Part shown: piece after piece, positions 57,723 to 64,000 of the stretch
Numbering within the stretch: the stretch's first letter is position 1
Layout: every line of letters begins with the position of its first letter
Source of the DNA: Nonomuraea jabiensis
GTDB taxonomy: Bacteria > Actinomycetota > Actinomycetes > Streptosporangiales > Streptosporangiaceae
DNA length: 64,000 nucleotides
Direction: 5' to 3'
NCBI RefSeq assembly: GCF_014204795.1
Contig: NZ_JACHMB010000001.1
Span: forward strand, 4,588,001 to 4,652,000
Program-made: the position numbers and the translations under genes
The notes under the pieces: model-generated
Database searches by the model: none
What the model was told of the DNA's origin: nothing
The model's input: the letters and a program-made list of their open reading frames with translations, nothing else

Positions 57723-58103
57723 GTGAAAAAGGAGCTCAGGACCACCGAAGGCGCCGCCCCGATCGGCGCCTACTCTCAGGGTCTCGTGGTCGGTGACTTC
57801 GTCTACACCTCCGGCATGGGGCCGCTCGACCCGCAGACCGGTGAGATCGTCGGCGACGACGTGGCCACCCAGACGCACCAGGTCATGCGCAACCTCGGCG
57901 CCATCCTGGCCGCCCACGGCCTCGGCTTCGACGACGTGATCAAGTCCACGGTCCACCTGCAGCACCTCGAACGCGACTTCGCCGCCTACAACGAGGTCTA
58001 CAAGTCCTATTTCAGCCAGCCGTTCCCCGTGCGCACCACCGTAGGATCGCAGCTGCTGGGCATCCTGGTGGAGATCGACTTCGTCGCTCACAAGAGCGCT
58101 TAA
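57723..58103 (+). CDS. ridA: RidA-family deaminase
   Basis: 126 residues, the usual length. GAAPIGAYSQGLVVGDFVYTSG, THQVMRNLGAILAAHGLGFDDVIKSTVHL and FPVRTTVGSQLLGILVEIDFVA are, in sections, the family blocks; the Arg in PVRTTV would bind the enamine carboxylate. RidA hydrolyses reactive 2-aminoacrylate and other enamines released by PLP dehydratases. Its place nine bases after a DSD1-like PLP enzyme is biochemically apt, since that enzyme would generate such intermediates. GTG 57723. Confidence 0.92.
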   Translation: MKKELRTTEGAAPIGAYSQGLVVGDFVYTSGMGPLDPQTGEIVGDDVATQTHQVMRNLGAILAAHGLGFDDVIKSTVHLQHLERDFAAYNEVYKSYFSQPFPVRTTVGSQLLGILVEIDFVAHKSA

Positions 58104-58112
58104 GGTCTGCTT

Positions 58113-59309
58113 GTGGACAGTTCGGTGTACGTCTTCGTCGAGGACCTGCGCGGCGAGGGCGTCGAGCGGGTGCTCGACAGGATCAGCGCGTACGGCGTGG
58201 GCGGCATCACCGTCGGCGCCGTCCACCACGCCTCCCGCGACGTGACCCCGCACGGGCTGTCCCGGCTGACCATCCGCCACGACGGGGCGCACTTCCCCCC
58301 GCCGTCCGATCTGTTCGCCGGGCTCCGCCTTTCTCCCGTGCCCGGCTATCTGAACGCCCTCGACGGGCTTCGCGAGGCCTGTGCGAAGCGGTCCATGAAG
58401 CTCCACGGATGGACGGTCTTCCTGCGCAACGCCACGCTCGGCACGAAACATCCGGACGTGACCGTACGCGACTGCTTCGGCGACCGCGGCTCGCTCACCG
58501 ACCTGTGCCCCGCCCACCCCGACGTGCGCGAATACGCCGTCGCGCTGGCCAGGGCGGTGGCCAGGCAGGGGGTCGACAGCGTGGTGGCGGAGTCGCTGCA
58601 CTTCAGGCCGCTCAAGCCGCAGCGCTCGTTCGTGCCGCTGGGGCCGATGGACGCGTACCTGTTCGGGCTCTGCTTCTGCGACTACTGCATGCGCCGCGCC
58701 ACCGACCTGGGCGTGAACGCCGAGGTGGCGCGTGACGAGTGCGCCAGGATCGTGGGCGGCGTGTTCGACGGGGACCCGCCCGCGCAGGGGGAGGTGACCC
58801 GGGCCGCGCTCACCGCGTACGCGGGGCCCGAGGTCGTGGCCTACGCGCGGGCGCGGTCCGAGACGGTCACCACGCTGGTGTCCGAGGTGGCCTCGGCGGT
58901 GGCCGACGAGGACTCCAAGCTGGTGTTCATCGACTCGACCGGCGCGGTCAAGGGCTACACGGACGGGCTGCCCACGCCCGGGCTCGCGGCCCACGACGCC
59001 TGGCAGCTCGGGGTGGACCTGGTGGCGCTGGGTGACCTCGTCCCGGCCTTCGGGGTGCTCGCGTACGCGCGGGACGCGGCCCGCGTGGCCGACGACGTGG
59101 GCGCCTACCTGCGGTCCGTGGGCAAGGACCGGGAGGTGCGGGCGGTGCTGCGGCCCGGCTACCCGGACAGCGACTCGACGGACCGCCTGGTGGCCAAGGC
59201 TCGCGGCGCGAAGGCGGCGGGCGCGCTCGCGGTGGACTTCTACGCGTACGGGCTGGTGCCCCACCCGGTGCTGGACCGCATCCCAGCCGCCCTGTCAGAA
59301 GCGTTGTAG
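58113..59309 (+). CDS. TIM-barrel-like protein of unknown function
   Basis: 398 residues. The sequence alternates strands and helices as in a TIM barrel: YVFVEDLRGEGVERVLDRIS, GGITVGAVHHASRD, LHGWTVFLRN, SVVAESLHF and DLVALGDLVPAFGVLAYARD. The acidic residue in AESLHF and the motif GLCFCDYCMRRATDLG recall unclassified glycosidase-like barrels, but I cannot assign a family. It is the last gene of the four-gene D-amino-acid operon, nine bases after ridA, from GTG 58113, so it may act on the same compounds, for example a D-amino-acid-containing glycoconjugate. That is speculative. Confidence 0.6.
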   Translation: MDSSVYVFVEDLRGEGVERVLDRISAYGVGGITVGAVHHASRDVTPHGLSRLTIRHDGAHFPPPSDLFAGLRLSPVPGYLNALDGLREACAKRSMKLHGWTVFLRNATLGTKHPDVTVRDCFGDRGSLTDLCPAHPDVREYAVALARAVARQGVDSVVAESLHFRPLKPQRSFVPLGPMDAYLFGLCFCDYCMRRATDLGVNAEVARDECARIVGGVFDGDPPAQGEVTRAALTAYAGPEVVAYARARSETVTTLVSEVASAVADEDSKLVFIDSTGAVKGYTDGLPTPGLAAHDAWQLGVDLVALGDLVPAFGVLAYARDAARVADDVGAYLRSVGKDREVRAVLRPGYPDSDSTDRLVAKARGAKAAGALAVDFYAYGLVPHPVLDRIPAALSEAL

Positions 59310-59843
59310 CCCGTCGAGCAGAGCCGAGACCGCCGCGGCAGGGAAGTCGTCGGCGACGGGCAGGCCCCGGAAGACCGCCCGCATCCACACGGCCCCGGCC
59401 AGCAGATCGACGATCAGCATAGGGTCCACCGACTCCTTGAGCTCGCCCCGCCGTACCGCACGCTCGAAGATCTCCCGCTCCCGCGCGAAGCGGTCGGCGA
59501 AGAAGCGGCGGGCGTCCAGCTCGGGATGGCGGACTGCGGCGGCCAGCGCGGCGACGGCGATGTCGCTGGACGGCGGCTCGGTGAGCAGCCGCCGTACCCC
59601 CTCGACCAGCGCGACCAGGTCACCGCGCAGGCTTCCCGTGTCCGGCGCCTCGAACCCCAGCGCGTCGGCCTCCACCAGCGCCGCCCCCAGCAGCGCGGCC
59701 TTGGACGGCCACCAGCGGTAGATCGTCGTCTTGTTGACGCCGGAGTGCTCGGCGACCCCCTCGACGGTCAGCCCGTCGTAGCCCTTCTCCGCCACCAGCC
59801 GCAACGTCGCATCGAAGATCTCCTGCTGTTTCCTCGGGGCCAT
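59295..59843 (-). CDS. TetR-family transcriptional regulator
   Basis: 182 residues. HTH at about 5-50 (FDATLRLVAEKGYDGLTVEG, then VNKTTIYRWWPSKAALL) and a TetR_C-type ligand domain with ESVDPMLIVDLLAGAVWMRA. ATG 59843 lies four bases after the LysE stop on the same strand, so the two are cotranscribed with the exporter first. It probably represses that operon. Its 3' end overlaps the convergent TIM-barrel gene by 15 bp. No operator is obvious upstream of the LysE gene. Confidence 0.88.
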   Translation of the reverse strand: MAPRKQQEIFDATLRLVAEKGYDGLTVEGVAEHSGVNKTTIYRWWPSKAALLGAALVEADALGFEAPDTGSLRGDLVALVEGVRRLLTEPPSSDIAVAALAAAVRHPELDARRFFADRFAREREIFERAVRRGELKESVDPMLIVDLLAGAVWMRAVFRGLPVADDFPAAAVSALLDGLQRF

Positions 59844-59847
59844 GGGG

Positions 59848-60462
59848 TCATTTTCTCCCGGCGAACGCCGTGACCACTCCCAGTCCCAGGTAGACGAAGC
59901 CGCTGACGTACCGCAGGGTCCTGGCCCGGGCGGCGAGCCGGGTGCCGAGGGCGCCGGCGGTGCACGCGTACACGACGTCGGAGATCAGCCCCAGGAGCAG
60001 CAGCGTCAGGCCGAACAGCACCACCTGGAGCGCGGGCGAGCCCGCCTCCGGGCGCACGAACTGCGGCAGGAACGCCAGGAAGAACAGCGCCACCTTGGGG
60101 TTCAGCACGTTGACCAGCACGCCTTCGAGGAAGACCTTGCGCAGCGGCTGGGGCGGCGGCGCCACGCCCTCCGTCTCCTTGCCGGTGAACGCGCGGATGC
60201 CGAGATAGACGAGGTACGCGACGCCGGCCCACTTGACGACCGCGAACAGCGTCGCCGACTGCGAGATCACGTACGACAGGCCCGCGGCGGCGGCCGTGAT
60301 GTGCACGCACGTGCCGGCCTCCACGCCGAACGCGCTGGCCAGGCCCGCCGCCCTGCCCTGGGCCAGTCCCCTGGCGGTGATGTAGAGGTGGTTCGGGCCG
60401 GGGATGAGCACCAGGGCGAGCGAGGCCGTGACGAAGAGGGCGAAAGTCGATGGCTGAATCAC
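59848..60462 (-). CDS. LysE/RhtB-family exporter
   Basis: 204 residues with six membrane segments. LVLIPGPNHLYITARGLAQG and VNVLNPKVALFFLAFLPQF are the LysE motifs, and the C-terminal YVSGFVYLGLGVVTAF is the last helix. GTG 60462 is the likely start. It leads a two-gene unit with the TetR regulator. Divergent from the large LuxR regulator at 60565. Exported compound unknown; the neighbouring D-amino-acid operon makes an amino acid plausible. Confidence 0.87.
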   Translation of the reverse strand: MIQPSTFALFVTASLALVLIPGPNHLYITARGLAQGRAAGLASAFGVEAGTCVHITAAAAGLSYVISQSATLFAVVKWAGVAYLVYLGIRAFTGKETEGVAPPPQPLRKVFLEGVLVNVLNPKVALFFLAFLPQFVRPEAGSPALQVVLFGLTLLLLGLISDVVYACTAGALGTRLAARARTLRYVSGFVYLGLGVVTAFAGRK

Positions 60463-60564
60463 GAAACAGCAGCGTAAAATGCCTTTGGTATGAAGAAGAG
60501 GGCCAATCTTGCTTGAGTTTCCTGGACCAATAAGTTGTCGGCGCAGCGTGGCATAGTTTCTGGC

Positions 60565-63405
60565 GTGAACGGTCTTCTCGTCGGGCGCTCTGCAGAGTTG
60601 TCCGGACTTGTGCAAGTGCTGCAGTCGGCAGCCGAGGGCACGGCCGGGGTGGCGCTCGTCGGCGGAGACGCGGGCATCGGCAAGACCCGGCTGATCTCCG
60701 AGCTGGTGTCCGAGGCCCGCGAGCGCGGTTTCCACGTGCTGGTCGGCCAGTGCGCCGAGCTGGGCGACGCCCTGCCCTACCTGCCGCTGGCCGACGCGCT
60801 GCGCGGCGCGGAGCCGGCCGTGCGCGAGGCCGCCGCCGCCCATCCCATGCTGGGCCAGCTGCTGCCGGGCATGGAGAGCGCCCCGTCGGCGGGGCTCACG
60901 CAGCAGCGGCTGTTCGGCTCGCTGCTGGGGCTGCTGGCCGACGTGCAGCCGGTGCTGTTCGTGATCGAGGACCTGCACTGGGCCGACCGGTCCACCCGCG
61001 ACCTGCTGGTCTTCCTCAGCCGCATGGTGCAGACCGAGCGGGTCTGCGTGGTCGGCACCTACCGCACCGACGACCTTCACCGCCGCCACCCGCTCCGGTC
61101 CGTGCTGGCCGAGCTGCGGCGGCTGCCCACGGTCATGGGCGTCGAGCTGGGGCCGCTGGGCTCCGGCGACATGTCCGACTATGTCGCCACTTTGGGGGAG
61201 GTGGGCGCTCAGGAGCTCGGCCTCATCGTGACCCGCGCCGACGGCAACCCGTTCTACGCCGAGGAGCTGTTCGCGGCGATGGCCGAGGGCGACAGCCTGC
61301 CCGACGGGCTGGCCAGCCTGCTGATGTCCAGGGTCGAGCTGCTGTCGGAGGCCGGGCAGCGGGTGCTGCGGGCCGCCGCCGTGGCGGGCCGGCGGGTGGA
61401 GGACGAGCTGCTGCGGGAGGTGTCGGGGCTGCCGCTGGCGGAGTTCGAGGAGGCGGTCAGGGAGATCGTCTCGCGCGGGCTGCTCAGGGTCGACGGCTAC
61501 GGCTACACCTTCCGCCACGCCCTGCTGCAGGAGGCGGTCTACACCGATCTGCTGCCCGGAGAGCGCACACGGCTGCACGCCGCCTTCGCCAAGCTGCTGA
61601 CCTCGCCCGCCGAGCTGGCCCACCACCACCTCGCCAGTCACGACCTGGCCGGGGCGCTGGCGGCCTCCGCCGAGGCGGGGCGCCTGGCCGAGCGGCTCGG
61701 GGCGCCCGCCGAGGCGCACAGCCACTACGACCAGGTGCTCGGCCTGTGGGACCGGGTCGAGGGCGCGGCGGAGCTGGCCGGGGAGAGCCGGTTCGCGCTG
61801 GCGCTCCGCAGCGCCGTGTCGGCGGCCGACAGCGGCGACAACCATCGCGCGGTCACCCAGCTCAAGGCCCTGCCGCCGACGTCGGAGGTCAGCGAACGCC
61901 TGGCCTACTACCTCTACGAAGCCGACGACCAGCCGGCCGCCATCGCGGCGGCGGAACGCGCGGTGGAGAGCGCCGAGGATCAGGCCGCGCTCGCCCGCGC
62001 CCTGGCCACGCATGCCCGCACCCTGCTGTGGAGCCCCCGCCACCGCGACATCGAGGCCCTGACCGCGCGGGCGCTGGAGACCGCGCGCGCGTCCGGCGCC
62101 AGGGACGCCGAGGTGGGCGCCCTGCTCACGCTGGCCGTCTACGTGGAGCACCAGGGCGACGTGGCCAGGGCCCACGAGCTGGTCGAGACGGCCTCCGCCG
62201 AGGGGTCCGGCGACCTGGCGATGGACCTGCGCGCCCACTTCCAGCACGCCCGCATCCACTACGAGCAGGGCCTGCTGGCCAAGGCCGCCGAGGTGGCCGA
62301 CGCCGGCGTCCGCATGGCGTCCGAGACCGGGCTCAAGTGGAGCACGTACGGCACCGACCTGCGCTTCCTGCGGTTCATGATCCACTACGTGGCCGGCGAG
62401 TGGGACGAGGCCGAGGCGGTCGCGTCCGGCTTCGGGGCCCGGGTGGGCACGCTGCCGGAGGCGACGCTGTCGTCGTTCGCGCTGTTCATCGAGGTGGCGC
62501 GGGATCTGCCCGGGGTCGAGGCGCGGCTGAGCTGGGTGCGGCCGTTCTGGTACGACGAGCTGCCCGCGTACATGTCGCGCGGACTGGCCGCCGAGCACGC
62601 GCTCTGGCACGGCGACCCCGCGACGGCCCTCGACCACGTCCGGGCGCTCCTGGCGCCGATGGCCGACGGCTACGCCTGGGTGCTGCGGGTGGTCGCCATC
62701 GGGCTGTGGGCGCTGGCCGAGCTCGGCACCACCGAGGGGGCCGACGAGCTGTACGCCCGCGCCCGCCTGTCCGTCGACTCCGGTCCCACCGGCGAGCCCG
62801 GTCACCTGGGGCCCGAGGGGCTGGCCTGGGCGGCGCGGGTGGAGGCCGAGTGGCATCGCGTGCACGGGCGGCTCGATGTGGAGCTGTGGCGCCGGGTCGT
62901 GGAGGCGTTCGACTTCGGGTTCGTCTACGAGGTGGCGCGGGCCCGCTGGCGGCTGGCCGAGGCGCTGCTGGCGGCCGGCGAGCGGGAGGAGGCGCAGGCG
63001 GAGTGGGCCCTGGCGCTGGAGACGGCGGAGCGGCTGCGGGCCAGGCCGCTGGCCAACGCGCTGCTGGAGTTCGGGCGGCGGGCCCGGTTCGGGCCTGCCG
63101 GCGGGCCCGGTGGCAGGCACGGCGGCGGGCCCAGTGGCAGGCACGGTGGCAGGAACGGTGGCGGACACGGTGGCGGACACGGTGGCGGACACGGCGGCGG
63201 CCAGGGCGACGGCGGGCTGACGGCCCGCGAGGCGGAGGTGCTGCGGCTGGTCGCCGAGGGCCTGACCAACCGGGAGATCGCGGAACGGCTGTTCATCGCG
63301 CAGAAGACGGTCAGCGTGCACGTGTCCAACATCCTGGGGAAGTTGGAGGTCTCCACCCGCACGCAGGCGGCCGCGGCCGGACGGCGGCTGGGGCTGCTGG
63401 CGTAG
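60565..63405 (+). CDS. Large ATP-binding LuxR-family regulator (LAL)
   Basis: 946 residues. Walker A GGDAGIGKT (33-41) and Walker B PVLFVIEDLHWADRS form an AAA/STAND ATPase in the first ~300 residues; about 330-850 is a TPR-like helical sensor region; the C-terminus has a LuxR HTH (LTAREAEVLRLVAEGLTNRE, then TVSVHVSNILGKL). A Gly/His-rich linker (GGGHGGGHGGGHGGGQ) from 12-bp DNA repeats separates sensor and HTH. LAL regulators activate catabolic or antibiotic genes after ligand and ATP binding. GTG 60565. Possible targets include the divergent LysE/TetR unit; not shown. Confidence 0.88.
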   Translation: MNGLLVGRSAELSGLVQVLQSAAEGTAGVALVGGDAGIGKTRLISELVSEARERGFHVLVGQCAELGDALPYLPLADALRGAEPAVREAAAAHPMLGQLLPGMESAPSAGLTQQRLFGSLLGLLADVQPVLFVIEDLHWADRSTRDLLVFLSRMVQTERVCVVGTYRTDDLHRRHPLRSVLAELRRLPTVMGVELGPLGSGDMSDYVATLGEVGAQELGLIVTRADGNPFYAEELFAAMAEGDSLPDGLASLLMSRVELLSEAGQRVLRAAAVAGRRVEDELLREVSGLPLAEFEEAVREIVSRGLLRVDGYGYTFRHALLQEAVYTDLLPGERTRLHAAFAKLLTSPAELAHHHLASHDLAGALAASAEAGRLAERLGAPAEAHSHYDQVLGLWDRVEGAAELAGESRFALALRSAVSAADSGDNHRAVTQLKALPPTSEVSERLAYYLYEADDQPAAIAAAERAVESAEDQAALARALATHARTLLWSPRHRDIEALTARALETARASGARDAEVGALLTLAVYVEHQGDVARAHELVETASAEGSGDLAMDLRAHFQHARIHYEQGLLAKAAEVADAGVRMASETGLKWSTYGTDLRFLRFMIHYVAGEWDEAEAVASGFGARVGTLPEATLSSFALFIEVARDLPGVEARLSWVRPFWYDELPAYMSRGLAAEHALWHGDPATALDHVRALLAPMADGYAWVLRVVAIGLWALAELGTTEGADELYARARLSVDSGPTGEPGHLGPEGLAWAARVEAEWHRVHGRLDVELWRRVVEAFDFGFVYEVARARWRLAEALLAAGEREEAQAEWALALETAERLRARPLANALLEFGRRARFGPAGGPGGRHGGGPSGRHGGRNGGGHGGGHGGGHGGGQGDGGLTAREAEVLRLVAEGLTNREIAERLFIAQKTVSVHVSNILGKLEVSTRTQAAAAGRRLGLLA
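63157..63192. repeat. Three perfect 12-bp repeats in the LuxR linker
   Basis: GGTGGCGGACAC at 63157, 63169 and 63181, with degenerate units from about 63108 to 63205, encoding GGGH. Confidence 0.75.
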
Positions 63406-63412
63406 CGCGCGG

Positions 63413-63889
63413 TCAGGTGGGCGGGGCGAGGGTGACGGCGTCGAAGGTGTGCAGCGCGGTCAGGTGGGGCCGGGTGAGGGTGACGGCGTCGAGGGCGTGC
63501 AGCGCGCCGAGCTCGTCGGCGGTCATCCAGACGTTGCTGATGCGGCCGTCCGTGATGGTGAGGATGTCCATGACGCGCAGGTCCAGCAGGCGGCCCGTGG
63601 GCGGGAGCAGCCCGGCCGAGGTCGCCAGCGGGCCGACCTGCTTGCCGCGCATCCTGAACGCCACCGCCACCTTGTCGCCCGTCTCGACGAGGTCGAGCAC
63701 CTCGCGCTCGGGATCCTCGAAGGTGGCCTGCATGGCCCGGGCCCTGGCGACCAGGTCGGAGGCCGTGAGCAGGGCGCCGTTGACCCGTACGGGGTCGGTG
63801 TAATACACCCGGAACGCCGCCTCCACCTCGCCTGCCGGAGGCAGCGGGCTGGTCCACAGGCGGAGGAGACCGTCGACGTCGAATGCCAT
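63413..63889 (-). CDS. SnoaL-like / NTF2-fold protein with duplicated C-terminus
   Basis: 158 residues. FDVDGLLRLWTSPLPPAGEV and RVYYTDPVRVNGALLTASDL begin an NTF2-like fold; MDILTITDGRISNVWMTADE is the conserved late strand. The end reads ALHALDAVTLTRPHLT then ALHTFDAVTLAPPT, a 16-residue unit copied in tandem with the second copy truncated by the stop, visible in the DNA as two ~47-bp copies from 63409. The repeat adds a tail beyond the fold. Ligand unknown. It lies 7 bases from the convergent LuxR stop. Confidence 0.75.
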   Translation of the reverse strand: MAFDVDGLLRLWTSPLPPAGEVEAAFRVYYTDPVRVNGALLTASDLVARARAMQATFEDPEREVLDLVETGDKVAVAFRMRGKQVGPLATSAGLLPPTGRLLDLRVMDILTITDGRISNVWMTADELGALHALDAVTLTRPHLTALHTFDAVTLAPPT

Positions 63890-63917
63890 GCCGCCAGTGT
63901 GCGCCTCGCCGGCCGTC

Positions 63918-64000
63918 TCAGCCAGGGCGGGTGAGGTGGTCGATGAGGAGGTCGATCCTGAGCTCCTGGTGCTCGGCCGGGATCCGCCGGTCGTGGGCCA
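63918..64000 (-). CDS. 3' end of an unidentified gene running out of the window
   Basis: The last 26 codons of a minus-strand frame, AHDRRIPAEHQELRIDLLID then HLTRPG and TGA at 63920-63918. Codon choice is GC-biased at third positions as in real genes here. Too short to identify; it could be cotranscribed with the SnoaL-like gene 28 bases downstream. Confidence 0.45.
   Translation of the reverse strand, partial: AHDRRIPAEHQELRIDLLIDHLTRPG

Noticed and set aside
54777..59264. 1495-codon open frame on the minus strand
   Set aside because: It lies opposite the four D-amino-acid genes, is dominated by Arg/His/Gly/Gln, shows no domain and is the expected antisense shadow of GC-biased codons.
59848..63321. 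1157-codon minus-strand frame that includes the LysE exporter
   Set aside because: Only the last 204 codons (from GTG 60462) have LysE features; the rest is antisense to the LuxR regulator.

Overview
The window is 64 kb of very GC-rich DNA, with long GC-driven shadow reading frames on most strands, frequent GTG starts and ATGA/GTGA overlaps. Gene content (AftD, DUF3068/PorA-like, DUF3817, SHOCT, many TetR/LysR/LuxR regulators, a FadD19-like ligase, thiolase-fold Ltp proteins) points to a chromosomal segment of a filamentous actinomycete. The Streptosporangiaceae (for example Nonomuraea) is my best guess; this is inferred from content, not from a marker gene. I see no rRNA, tRNA, CRISPR array, phage or insertion sequence.

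Layout. 1-7669: cell-envelope block (GT4 glycosyltransferase fragment, AftD-like arabinofuranosyltransferase, acyltransferase 3, SAM methyltransferase, DUF3068 protein), resembling the mycobacterial Rv0224c-Rv0236c neighbourhood. 7675-16131: lipid/steroid side-chain catabolism block (nitronate-monooxygenase-like flavoprotein, enoyl-CoA hydratase, acyl-CoA ligase, DUF35 protein, two Ltp-type thiolase-fold proteins, FadD19-like ligase). Its promoters carry exact matches to the published mycobacterial KstR (TnnAACnnGTTnnA) and KstR2 (AnCAAGnnCTTGnT) operator consensus. 16199-22720: one 2173-residue gene encoding a protease-dead trypsin-like domain, a P-loop NTPase domain and a long repeat region. 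22808-29603: LysR/LysE pair, cupin, hydrolase, ArsR-type and TetR regulators with clear palindromic operators, SnoaL-like protein, secreted protein and M20 peptidase. 29867-32408: class III aminotransferase and alanine dehydrogenase. 32433-35305: Sel1-repeat protein, a UreH-like membrane protein fused to a cupredoxin domain, a Cys-rich small protein and a SHOCT protein. 35400-42307: Lrp regulator, NmrA-like protein, gamma-glutamyltransferase, NarL-type two-component pair and FAD monooxygenase. 42359-48639: HTH/Clp-N pair, methyltransferase, VOC protein, Baeyer-Villiger-type monooxygenase, small membrane proteins, SURF1 and DUF3817. 48749-55002: pseudokinase with arylamine N-acetyltransferase, then an OmpR-type regulator with a histidine kinase fused to a DUF4173-like membrane protein. 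55011-59309: a D-amino-acid-related operon. 59295-64000: LysE/TetR pair, large LuxR regulator, SnoaL-like protein and a gene fragment.

How it works together. The best-supported functional unit is the catabolic block: two CoA ligases, hydratase, DUF35/Ltp aldolase-type proteins and a flavoprotein, apparently controlled by KstR- and KstR2-like repressors encoded elsewhere. Related AAC-N2-GTT boxes also sit in the divergent methyltransferase/DUF3068 promoter, hinting that an envelope gene pair is tied to the same control. The most unusual items are the inactive-trypsin/NTPase/repeat giant protein, a 48-bp perfect inverted repeat that can be read as two mirror-image promoters of leaderless genes (42310-42357), a probable CTG start coupled as CTGA (34774-34777), and the kinase-DUF4173 fusion with an intact internal start signal at 52438.
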